Shown one piece after another: positions 1 through 10,699 of a DNA stretch of 64,000 nt. The stretch's first letter is position 1. Each line of letters begins with the position of its first letter. The notes beneath the pieces are model-generated. The model did no database searches. It saw only the letters and a list, made by a program, of their open reading frames with translations, and had not been told where the DNA came from. The position numbers and the translations under genes are program-made. The stretch is from Cornus controversa (taxonomy: Eukaryota; Streptophyta; Magnoliopsida; Cornales; Cornaceae): assembly GCA_026545225.1 (NCBI GenBank), contig CM048847.1, forward strand, positions 3,472,001-3,536,000. Direction: 5' to 3'.

Positions 1-1641
1 TGATTATCGGAGGATGTCCATGATTCGTGAGCCTCGGAGTTGCCCCCTCACTCTATGGCAATCATATATATATTGCTATGGTAGAATGACCCTTCGGAGT
101 TGTCCCGGTCATAGGATGGTTATCGGAGTTGTCCAAGGTTACATGATCCTCGGAGCGGACCAATCATGTAGGGTATCGGATGAGGACCGAGAGAGAGAGC
201 ATTTACTCACTTTAATGCTTTTATGTTTGAACATGTTATACATGATTCGTGATATGTGCAATCCTCTTAAATTGCTATTATTGATGTGTTTGTGAGATTG
301 TGGATGTGGCATGTAGTGTATTCATATGCATTCCATGTAGGTCGTGTCGGGTCGGCACTTAGAAGGGTTGGGGAACCTTTACTGAGCCGCAGTGGTGCTC
401 ACCCCTTTATTCTAAATATTTTACAGATAAAGCGCCGATGACGGATGGGACGTGAGTGTCCAAGTGGAACACTAGTGGTGGTTTTGCTATCTTTTGAGTT
501 TTGGAGCATTTTTGTGGCTATCCATGCCGGCTTGTGGCATGTGACTTATGTTTTGAGTTGTGGTTGGACTTTGGACATATGTACTTTTGATGTATGTATT
601 GGATTATAAACTTGTTGGGTGTGAAAAGACAACGGTTTAATTTATGTAGCGCCCATGGTGGCATTTTATTCATTTTGATGATGTTTCCATTTTGAATGAA
701 TGGTGTTTGTGAAAGAAAATGATTCATTTTGGTGTATGGATTCAATTATGAAAGTGGTTTGAGTGTGAGATTGGTGTTTTGGAAATGAATTTGAAAATCA
801 AGGTTGGTTTATATACTTGAGTTATGGGTGTATTGTGAACCTAGGGAAATTTCTATGTTTATGCAAGATTTGAGACCCAAATGTATAGGTTGATGTGTGA
901 GTATGATTTTATATCAATGGTAGATGATTTATATGAAATATGAATGATCTAAGGTGGTTTGGTTGAGATTTGGGTTCAATTTGATCTTGTATAGGTGTTT
1001 GGGAATTTCCGGGCAGTGCATTTCGATTAATCGAAATGCCCATTTCGATTAATCGAGATGCCCATCTCGATTGATCGAAATGGTTGCGAGATTTTATGTA
1101 TTTTCAGGCCTTATTTCGATCAATCGAAGTCCCAGTTTCGATTAATCGAAATAATGCAGGTCCAAGATACCGAGAGGGTGTTTGCTTCGATTGATGGGGT
1201 CAAAATCTCGATTAATCGAGATGCATTTCGATTGATCGAAATGCCAATTTCGATTGATCGAGATTACTATTCACAGCTTTTCCAAAAACTTCATTTCGAC
1301 GTAATTTCTTCGTTCTAGATCGGAATTGAGCGTGATTTTTTATGAAACTGAGTATTTTTGGATTCTCTATCCAATGGTGTAAGTTTCAGTTCCAGATTCC
1401 AATCACAGGAAGTTTTGAGGCTCAAAAGTGAGTGATTCTTAAAAGTGTGGGCGTGTAAATGTTCACTAAGGTGTGTGATTTGATGTAGGGCCCATGGGGG
1501 TTGGTTAAGATGGATTTGTGTGCATTCATATGCAAGAATTAGGTTAAGCTTCCGCGGGGAATAAGGGTAATGATGGTCCATTGGAACTAATGGACGGGTT
1601 AACCTCCGGTTGCCCGGGAGATGGGGAATCGGGGCGTTACA
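1..1641 (+). mobile_element. Element E: LTR part, Tekay-type gypsy, left end outside window
   Basis: A non-coding LTR-like stretch that ends in GGGGCGTTACA, directly followed by satellite. It shares landmarks with element A's LTR: a GCTCACCCC motif near 395 followed by a TTTTACAG motif near 419, a GCTTCCGCGG block near 1550, and an 'aatggacgggtt' block near 1590. The first 190 bases hold about five loose copies of a TCGGAGTTGTCC motif. It may be a solo LTR or the 3' LTR of an element that begins before the window. No target duplication can be tested. The family call is by analogy with A. Confidence 0.75.
1018..1265. repeat. Palindromic short-repeat cassette in LTR E
   Basis: About nine copies of an 18-bp near-perfect palindrome of the form ATTTCGATTAATCGAAAT (variants with TTGATC or TCAATC centre and GAGAT end) lie within 250 bp, some adjacent and some spaced by unrelated sequence. 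The short open frame running through it (ISIDR/LIEM-like) only reflects the repeat and is not treated as a gene. Confidence 0.9.
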
Positions 1642-4540
1642 TTTAAAATGGTCGGTAGCTTGCTAATTGTTTCCTTTAGATGTCCAAACGGTCGAACTTG
1701 GAATGAAGCACCATACGGTTGTGATGAAGATCGGATTGACATGTTCGTCACTTCTTTTGGATGCTTTGATGGTCTAATATGGAAAAAATAAACTTACGAT
1801 TCTGATTATGGCACGACTTCTCAAGGAATGGGTTTTTGAATCAGAACAACTCAAACTAAACTTGTTTAAAATCCTTGATAGCTTGGGAATTGTTTCTTTT
1901 AGTTTTCCAGATGGTTGAAGTTGGCATAGAGCACCATACGGTTGTGATCATTCATGAGTGCAGCAAGGAATTACTATTTTTGATTCAGGATGTCCTGATG
2001 GTTGAATTTGGCATAAAGCAATGTATAATTCTAAGTATGGCACGATTTCACGTGGATTGGACTTTTCGAATCAGGACAAGTAAAACGAAACAAGTTCGAA
2101 ACCGTTGTTGTCATTCTCTATTTTTCTGAACATCCAGATGGTCAATTCTAGCACAAAGCGCCATACGGTTGTCGTCATGCCTGATTATTACAAGCAATTG
2201 TTCTTTTCGACTCAGAACAACTCAAACAAACATGGATGAAGATCGGATCGACATGCTCGTCGTTTCTTTGGCACGCTTTGATGGTTTCATTTAGAAAAAA
2301 GCAGCGTACAATTAGTATTATGGCCCGACTTCTCTTGGAATGCGGTTTTTGAATCAAAACAACTCAAATGAAACAAGTTTAAAATGGTCGGTAGCTTGCT
2401 AATTGTTTCCTTTAGATGTCCAAACGGTCGAACTTGGAACGAAGCACCATACGGTTGTGATGAAGATCGGATTGACATGTTCGTCACTTCTTTTGGATGC
2501 TTTGATGGTCTAATATGGAAAAAAGAAACTTACGATTCTGATTATGGCACGACTTCTCAAGGAATGGGTTTTTGAATCAGAACAACTCAAACTAAACTTG
2601 TTTAAAATCCTTGATAGCTTGGGAATTGTTTCTTTTACTTTTCCAGATGGTTGAAGTTGGCATAGAGCACCATACGGTTGTGATCATTCATGAGTGCAGC
2701 AAGGAATTACTATTTTTGATTCAGGACGTCCTGATGGTTGAATTTGGCATAAAGAAATGTATAATTCTAAGTATGGCACGATTTCACGTGGATTGGGACT
2801 TTTCGAATCAGGACAAGTCAAACGAAACAAGTTCGAAACCGTTGTTGTCATTCTCTATTCTTCTGGACATCCAAATGGTCAATTCTAGCACAAAGCGCCA
2901 TACGGTTGTCGTCATGCCTGATTATTACAAGCAATTGTTCTTTTCGACTCAGAACAACTCAAACAAACATGGATGAAGATCGGATCGACATGCTCGTCGT
3001 TTCTTTGGGATGCTTTGATGGTTTCATTGAGAAAAAAGCAGCGTACGATTAGTATTATGGCACGACTTCTCTTGGAATACGGTTTTCGAATCAAAACAAC
3101 TCAAATGAAACAAGTTTAAAATGGTCGGTAGCTTGCTAATTGTTTCCTTTAGATGTCCAAACGGTCGAACTTGGAACGAAGCACCATACGGTTGTGATGA
3201 AGATCGGATTGACATGTTCGTCACTTCTTTTGGATGCTTTGATGGTCTAATATGGAAAAAAGAAACTTACGATTCTGATTATGGCACGACTTCTCAAGGA
3301 ATGGGTTTTTGAATCAGAACAACTCAAACTAAACTTGTTTAAAATCCTTGATAGCTTGGGAATTGTTTCTTTTACTTTTCCAGATGGTTGAAGTTGGCAT
3401 AGAGCACCATACGGTTGTGATCATTCATGAGTGCAGCAAGGAATTACTATTTTTGATTCAGGATGTCCTGATGGTTGAGTTTGGCATAAAGCAATGTATA
3501 ATTCTAAGTATGGCACGATTTCACGTGGATTGGACTTTTCGAATCAGGACAAGTAAAACGAAACAAGTTCGAAACCGTTGTTGTCATTCTCTATTTTTCT
3601 GAACATCCAGATGGTCAATTCTAACACAAAGCGCCATACGGTTGTCGTCATGCCTGATTATTACAAGCAATTGTTCTTTTCGACTCAGAACAACTCAAAC
3701 AAACATGGATGAAGATCGGATCGACATGCTCGTCGTTTCTTTGGGACGCTTTGTTGGTTTCATTTAGAAAAAAGCAGCGTACGATTAGTATTATGGCACG
3801 ACTTCTCTTGGAATGCGGTTTTCGAATCAAAACAACTCAAATGAAACAAGTTTAAAATGGTCGGTAGCTTGCTAATTGTTTCCTTTAGATGTCTAAACGG
3901 TCGAACTTGGAACGAAGCACCATACGGTTGTGATGAAGATCGGATTGACATGTTCGTCACTTCTTTTGGATGCTTTGATGGTCTAATATGGAAAAAAGAA
4001 ACTTACGATTCTGATTATGGCACGACTTCTCAAGGAATGGGTTTTTAAATCAGAACAACTCAAACTAAACTTGTTTAAAATCCTTGATAGCTTGGGAATT
4101 GTTTCTTTTACTTTTCCAGATGGTTGAAGTTGGCATAGAGCACCATACGGTTGTGATCATTCATGAGTGCAGCAAGGAATTACTATTTTTGATTCAGGAC
4201 GTCCTGATGGTTGAATTTGGCATAAAGCAATGTATAATTCTAAGTATGGCACGATTTCACGTGGATTGGGACTTTTCGAATCAGGACAAGTCAAACGAAA
4301 CAAGTTCGAAACCGTTGTTGTCATTCTCTATTTTTCTGAACATCCAGATGGTCAATTCTAGCACAAAGCGCCATACGGTTGTCGTCATGCCTGATTATTA
4401 CAAGCAATTGTTCTTTTTGACTCAGAACAACTCAAACAAACATGGATGAAGATCGGATCGACATGCTCGTCATTTCTTTGGGATGCTTTGAGGTTTCATT
4501 GAGAAAAAAGCAGCGTACGATTAGTATTATGGCACGACTT
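1642..4540 (+). repeat. 736-bp satellite, + orientation, about 3.9 units
   Basis: Successive units start with ATGGTCGGTAGC at 1648, 2384, 3121 and 3857 (steps 736, 737, 736). Here + means this reading direction. Each unit holds six diverged modules built round GATGGT...GG.ATAAAGC...ATACGGTTGT, at 1687, 1768, 1910, 1998, 2138 and 2280 in the first unit. Two unit variants are present: units near 2611 and 4084 carry an extra G (GATTGGGAC) together with GACGTCC, while those near 1875 and 3348 carry GATTGGAC with GATGTCC. Short frames on both strands recur because the DNA repeats; the period is not a multiple of three, so no long frame crosses units. Confidence 0.97.
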
Positions 4541-5276
4541 CCAAAATCATGTATAGTGGATTTTGTATGTTCATATGTGCTAGAGTGGCCATATACATCA
4601 TTGGTTCATGCATGCTAGGTGGGGCATGGTCTTAAATATTGTGATATATTTAAGTGCATAAGTATATTTTTGAGAATATGTGAGGATCGGCCTGCTGCAG
4701 CAGTGATAGTATGGTTCTACATACCTTGTTGGGCCTTTGAGCTCACCCCCTCCCAGGTTTTGCAGGTGTTGTTGGTTTTGGAGTCAGTTGGGGAAACTGA
4801 TAGCACCAGTTACAGAGGTAGTAATTAGATTCCTTAGAATCTAATTTATGTTCAGGATCTTGGATAGATAGATGTATTACATTTGGATTAAATGTATGAG
4901 GCGATTACGTAGATTCAGTTCCTCCAGTTGTATTTATTCATGTGATGTATGTATTTAATACGGACATTCAAGGACTGAGGCATGTATATTTATAATTGTT
5001 TATGCATGTTGTAGAAATATTGGGGGGACACGGGCCCAGAAGTGTCCATATTTACTGTTAGATATAAATGCTGGGGGGACACGTGCCCAGAAGTGTCCAT
5101 ATGAATTGTAAAGCAGGTGTAATATGCCAGGAGCTGATTATTTAGAATGGGTCATGCCCGATTTTTGTAAAAATAATAGGAAATTGAATTGTATGATCAG
5201 GTGGAGGTTATGTCGTGAGGGTGATCTCACGGGGGTCACACCTCGGTTTCTGGGCCTCAGGAATCGGGGCGTGACA
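4541..5276 (+). mobile_element. 5' LTR of B, incomplete at the left
   Basis: Matches 11527-12262 at a constant offset of 6986. It starts inside the LTR, with about 3 bases (TTC) shared between satellite and LTR at the join, and ends in GGGGCGTGACA. It contains the GAGCTCACCCCC...TTTTGCAGGT block (4739-4766) and two hairpin copies of GGACAC...GTGTCC near 5026 and 5077. Confidence 0.92.
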
Positions 5277-5600
5277 GGATGGTATCAGAGCTTAACCGGG
5301 TTTGAATACCTAGGGACGACGGGAATGGAGATATCTCGTGTATGGTTAAGAATGTTGGATTTTGTACTTGATACCAGAGTGGTATCTATCAGAGCACTAG
5401 GTTGGAATACCTAGGGGCGACGGGTAAGGGTTGAGGATTTGAGGAACTCTGGATTGCTGTTAAAGCATTAGGTTTGAGAGCCTAGGGTATCAAAGTCATA
5501 AGTTCGAATACCTAAGGACGTGGGTCAAATCACGTGTTGATTTGGAGATAGGCAATGGTTGATAGTTGCCTAGATGATAGGTTTGATTACCTATGGACAG
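5277..5600 (+). repeat. Reiterated PBS-like / T-arm-like repeats after the 5' LTR of B
   Basis: The PBS unit is followed exactly 100 bp later (5380) by a second copy, TGGTATCTATCAGAGC, then by more degenerate copies near 5462, 5487 and 5567. Each carries a TAGGT-(about 6 nt)-ACCTA hairpin, for example CTAGGTTGGAATACCTAG near 5397 and ATAGGTTTGATTACCTAT near 5577. The second copy is also preceded by its own inverse, GATACC-AGAGT-GGTATC (5370-5386). Confidence 0.8.
5280..5291 (+). other. Primer-binding site of B (initiator tRNA-Met)
   Basis: TGGTATCAGAGC lies three bases after the LTR end. It is the complement of the 3' end of plant initiator tRNA-Met, the usual primer of Ty3/gypsy and copia elements in plants. 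Similarity to the tRNA complement seems to go on into the T-arm (GGTTTGAATACCTAGGGAC against GGTTTCGATCCTGGGAC), from memory of the tRNA sequence. Confidence 0.93.
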
Positions 5601-5860
5601 TAGTGGACTGATTTGCTCGGTGTGAGCAATCCTAATGAAAGATCAAGGTGTTGATATGTGAAACTGGTTTCGATTGGTAATAACTCCCAGAATTGGTTGA
5701 GTTTAGATCTTTGACTTGGTGATTAAGCCTCATTAGTGAGCAATGAAGAGGTACCGCAAGGAAGTTTGTGAGTGTTTAAGTTCGTAGAAATATTTAGGGA
5801 CTTATGTTATTGGTAAGTGTATTGCCGAGGTTAGCAATTGGAATTGAGATGGGATACAAG

Positions 5861-5950
5861 GAAGGCATATTGCCGGAGTTGGGCTAGCTTTGGAAAATGG
5901 CTCGGCCGAACATTTTTCTTTGATTAGCGCTCCTCTTACAATACGCCGAC
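5861..5950 (+). promoter_or_regulatory. Conserved candidate RNA structure block in B
   Basis: Begins with hairpin GGCA-TAT-TGCC (5864-5874), then GGAGTTGGGCTAG, an AATGGC flank, the 8-bp palindrome TCGGCCGA (5902-5909), and an ACATTTTTCTT(T)GATTAGCG flank. The same order occurs in A (24121-24210) and in reverse in D (30905-30995). The role is inferred; dimerisation or packaging of RNA is one possibility. Confidence 0.5.
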
Positions 5951-7338
5951 TCTTGTAGATGTTGAGTTGTTTCGTCTGGATGACGATGGGTAAGAATTCC
6001 CACTAGTAGGGATATGTCACTGAAAGTGATTGGAATTGATAGTCAAGGTTGCTACCTTAGACTATAGAAGCGGACAGATTGGTAGGTGTTTACCAATGGG
6101 TACAGAGGATGAGAGTAAGTTGGTTTGAACCACTCTAGATGTTGTGTTCTAGTATGTGTGTGTACTAGGGAGACTGGGCTGTGTTTCACACTTGCTCAGG
6201 CAGAGGAGGTACCAGGACCGTGTATGGTCAGGAGTAGTTTCCTAGTATTAGCCCGAGGGCTAGGGTATTGATTTATGCATCATATGTCATATCATGCATG
6301 GTATATGTTCATTTGATTAGCATGTTGTGTGTTATATGCTATGTGGTATATGTGATTCATGTAATTGAGCATTGCACTTTAGTGTTTCATTTTGCATTAC
6401 AGGGCTAGTAGTGACATGTAGTCACCTAGGAGTTTTGGTTTTGAGGATTGGTAAACCTGGGTAGAGGTTTGAAAATCGAGTGGACTATGATGTTGAAATA
6501 GACAGGTAGTGATATACTTTGAAAGTATGAGTCTGGAATTGTTGAGGAAGGTGTGAATTACCTTGTAGTTTTCCAAACCAAGAGTTTGGTGATTTAGATT
6601 TGTGTTGTAATCATTGCAATAGTGATGCATGGAAGGAATTGTGGGGTCCTAGACGAAGCAGTCAGGATCTTGGTGTCTCAAAGGAGATGCTGGAAAGGAA
6701 TGGATAAATACCCGAAAAGCCAAAAACGTTCGTTAGGATTAATGGACGAGTGAGTAAATTGGATTCATTCCTTAGGAAATGAGATTGTGAAGTTAAGGGT
6801 ATGTAAAACCCAAATTTTTGCACTAAATGCCAATGGAATGTAGTCCACCAAAAATGGGCAGGACTGGATGATTTGTTTTGACAAGTGCACTCCTTATGTG
6901 CTTTGACCTCAGTGGTGTGCTGTGATATGCGCATAATTGATGCAGTTGGATCATAGTGTGGGTATGATGCTAAGAGAAGGAAGGGTTGATAGTGGATGAG
7001 GATCCTAACATATGGTATCTGAAGTGAGGATAATTTCTTACCGTGAAGGGGAGAGGTGGACGCAATGGACGTGTAGACGCAGTGGGCTGCGGCCGCTGTA
7101 TGGCTGCTATTTGGCTACTGTAGGTGACCTCAAACTTTCATTGGTAAGGGTTGTCTAAAGTGAAGTGCTGATATGAAAGGAATTCTCTCTAATTGTCAAC
7201 TGGCTCCTTGGTGTGAAGGATGAAAAAGGGTAAATGTTTCTCCTCTTGAATAATGAGATTGTGAAACTAGTGGGATGTGAGATCATGGACTTGGCATTGG
7301 ATTCCAGTGGGATTGTAGTCTATGAGACTGGGCAGGAT

Positions 7339-7445
7339 TATGTGGCTTGCTGCGGCAAGTACGCTGTTTATGTGGTTTGTATCGGCGAGTACACTGTCAT
7401 GTGCCTTGCTGGTGAGTGCGCTTGTGATGTGCACTGGATTGACGT
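7339..7445 (+). repeat. 30-bp tandem hairpin repeats in B interior
   Basis: TATGTGGCTTG-like units begin at 7339, 7369 and 7399, with a fourth weaker one after. The first reads CTTGC-TGCG-GCAAG and the second TTTGT-ATCG-GCGAG (pairs with G-U wobble). The matching array in A has four units of 30-32 bp. The frame through it (VACCGKY, VVCIGEY) is not taken as protein. Confidence 0.65.
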
Positions 7446-7901
7446 GGTTTGTGTTGTGATGATGCCCAGGATATTGGACTAAGCCCGGGAATGATATGCT
7501 AGAGATTGGAAGTCATGGTTGATAATGAAACAATGACTTTGAGTGTTGATGATCCCGGATTATAGGGAAGTATCACTGTGAGTGATTGGAATGATTAGTC
7601 AAAGGTGTTGCCTTAGACTAGAGATAGAGACGGACTAGATAGGTCTTGAGGTAGAGACTGTGGACTCTAGGAAGCAAGTGCTTCGAAGGAAAGTGAAAGT
7701 GAACCGAACATGGGGTTCGGAGTTGCCCAACCATGTCACGGAAGCGGTTATATTGCCTTACGGCAGTTGGGACGCATTGATTGTGCCAGACTTGAGTGTT
7801 ATGAGTTAGGTGTTGCAAATGTAGCGCTTAGGGTACGTGGAAAGGGAAAGTGACGATCATTGGCGAGAATGACATCTGGTAAGGATTGGTTTTGGAAAGA
7901 C

Positions 7902-7949
7902 CATGACTATGTTAATTTCGAGGACGAAATTCCTTGAAGGAGGGGAGGT
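7902..7949 (+). other. Pre-PPT motif and polypurine tract of B
   Basis: TTTCGAGGACGAAATTCC followed by GGAGGGGAGGT just before the 3' LTR. The first motif is typical of the 3' end of chromovirus interiors; the purine run primes plus-strand DNA synthesis. Confidence 0.85.
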
Positions 7950-8038
7950 TGTAAGGACCGGAATTATTTTGACTGGTTCCGGATGAATTTTGACCGGATT
8001 TATTTTTTTTTTCGAATAAATTAAATTCGGAAAGATGT

Positions 8039-8077
<39 letters not shown>

Positions 8078-8437
8078 TTGGACGGGGACATTTATATATA
8101 TAAGATTATATACATACAGAGAGAGGTGGAGAAAGTATATGAATACGGGATTTTGTATGGACGGAGGATGCATATATATATATATATATATATGGAAATA
8201 TATATATTTATATGGAATATATTTATATTTAATTATAAATATATTTATTGGTACATGTATTATTAAACATGTATATAGAGGTGTATTTGTGTAATAAATA
8301 TATGAGTATGTACTATGATATGTGTACATATACATGTGTGGGATATTTAATATATGTGATGTAATGTATGTATATATATAAATAAGATATATATATATAT
8401 TTGTGTGGAGGAGGATAAGTAGGCAAAAGTATGTGGA

Positions 8438-8625
8438 CAAAAAGAAAGGAAGAAGAAAAGAGACCAAAAGTGGTCTTCGGCTGAGAAGAGAAAAAGAAGG
8501 AGAAAAAAGAAGAAAGAAAAGAGTAAGAAAAGAAAAAAGAAAAGAAGAAAGAAAAGAGAAAAGGGAAAAGAAAGAAAAAGAAAAGAGGAGAGAGAAGGAG
8601 AAGTCAGGGAGAGAGAAACCCGGGG
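8438..8625 (+). repeat. Purine-rich tract in LTR B
   Basis: Nearly pure A/G sequence (GAAAAG/AAGAAG type), followed directly by GC-rich DNA. The same arrangement appears as pyrimidine tract 18690-18847 in D, which is inverted. It could form triplex DNA or act as a 5' leader; neither is shown. Confidence 0.8.
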
Positions 8626-10699
8626 AAGGAGGGGCCGCCGATCTCGGCGCCGGCGGTGGCTTGGCTGTCAGCGGTTTGCGGTGGCCAAAGGGGTTGAGAT
8701 GGTGTGCCGGTGACGTGGGGTGGCTCGGTGCGATGGAGCCGTTCGCGAAGAGGGTCCGTTCGGCAGTTGGTGCGCTCGTCCGGCAGGGGATTCACGGCCG
8801 GCGAGGCGTTGTTAAAGCCGGGGTTGAGCTCGGCGGGTTCGTGGGTTCACTGGCTGTGGGCTGGTGACGGCGGCTCGCGGTGGTGTCGCTCGGCGGTTTG
8901 GCTGAGCACGACTGGGTCGTGTTTGACTCGGTTGGGTTGGGTTCATGGTGGTCCGATCATGGAGAGGTGATGGTTGGTCGGGGAAGACGACTGGAGGTGT
9001 GAGACTGGGTTCGGCTGAATGGCGGTTCATGGTGGCTGTTGGTGGTCGATGGAGGTTCGGTTTGGACAGCCCGTAGTGGTCACGGTTGTGGGTCTATTTG
9101 GCTGTGAATTGTTCATGGAGCTTCAATGGGCTGGTTCGCATGGTTTTTGCTTGGGGTTGATGATGGTGGGGGTGACCATGGTTGATGGGCTATCATAGTT
9201 GATAGTGAGTATATGGAGTTCAGCTATGGGGCCTTGGCAGCCATGTGGAGATTTCTCACGGTTTGGGTATCAATGGAATTGGCCCCATGACAGTGGATAG
9301 TTCAGCTGGGTTGGGCTTCCATATTAGGTTTGGTTGATGTGAATTGGGCCTCAAGTTGATTAAATTGGGCTTAAGAGAAGGGTTGAGAATGAAATGGGCT
9401 GCCACCTTGGACCTTATTTATGTTAGATTGAAATTTATTTGGGCTTTGTTTGGACAGCCACGAATTGGGGCTTGATAGCCAAAATGATTATGTATGTATA
9501 TACGGGCTTGAATTGTACATGGGCTTGCACAAATAACTTGGACCAGTTATGGAAATTAGAAAGGGCAAGGAAATGGTTCAGAGGATTGTCGTGTGGGCTT
9601 TGACACGGGACTTGACCGAGCAAGGAAATGGACAGCTTGGCAGGCACAGACCGGTTGAGGGCGGGACTTAAGGCAAGTTGATTCTTGCCTCTATCTCCTA
9701 CGTATATATTTTAAATACGTCGTTAATTTTACATATGTTCTCTTAATTGTTCATATGTGGTATTTATATATATATATATATATAGGTGCTTATATATATA
9801 TATATATAAGTGTGGTTATAGTATATATATATATATGGGTATATATATATATAATTGGGATATTGAAGCATGCTAGATTTAAATGCTTGTGAACATTGTG
9901 ATATTTATAGGTGTAGATTGAGCCCATGTCAAACATGCTAAATTATTTTATGTTTAGCTATGTGTTATTGCTTATGCATAGGTGGATTTTATGCATGGAT
10001 TGGAATATGTATGTGATTATATATTGGAAAATGGTAGAGATGCATGCTAAATATGATTATAGCCTCAATGAACATTTGAGAAGCATGGTTATGCTAAGTG
10101 TCATATAGGTGCATAATACGTGTGTAGGTGATGCAATATATATATATTAATATATATATGGTGATTAGAATGAATGTTAGACACTTGTGATGAATGTATG
10201 CATTGAATGAGAGTATGACTATATTTATGCTAATGCATGTACATATGTGAATTATATGCATGATTTGACATGTACGTGACTACATGTGGGATTACATGAA
10301 TGAAATGCATGCTATCTGTATATAGAGAATGTATGCATGGGTGAAGCATGATAAAAATGTGCTAAAGTTGAAGTGTTTTGCATATGTGAGGTGTTGTGCA
10401 AGTGTTGGAACATGTATGTGCTATATGTATTGGAATGTGGTGAAAAGTATGCTAAATACTTCTTTTTAGTATTCATAAGCATGGGTTGATGCATGAAAAT
10501 ATTATGCTATGTATATATGCATCCATATTGCATATATGGGAGGGAAATGACTCGTATATGGTTACATGTGGGTTTATGTGGAGATGGAATGCATGCTATG
10601 TGCTTTTAACTAGCTTAGGCATTGTGAGGCGTGAACATTGAAATGTTTAGTATTTATATGTTCGAAATGCATATATGGTGCCGTTGTGAGGAAACGGGG

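Larger units (their letters stand above)
5277..7949 (+). other. Non-coding interior of element B
   Basis: 2673 bp between the LTRs. No reading frame of note and no recognisable gag-pol domain. It is clearly similar throughout to the interior of D (19182-21043 plus 30646-31684 in reverse). Blocks around 5861-5950 and 7250-7430 also match element A's interior. Conservation of non-coding sequence between separate insertions suggests cis-acting RNA functions or simple common descent. Confidence 0.8.

Noticed and set aside
4541-5276. LTR remnant of 736 bp, the same length as the satellite unit
   Set aside because: No sequence similarity between them, and the join has a few ambiguous bases; a coincidence.
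5280-5291. tRNA gene at the PBS
   Set aside because: Only the 3'-end complement and T-arm-like parts are present; no D-arm, anticodon arm or acceptor stem.
8021-8467. 148-codon Tyr/Ile-rich frame
   Set aside because: Produced by (TA)n microsatellites.
8403-8867. 154-codon Lys/Arg/Glu-rich frame
   Set aside because: It is a translation of the purine tract in LTR B; the inverted D counterpart gives other frames from the same low-complexity DNA.
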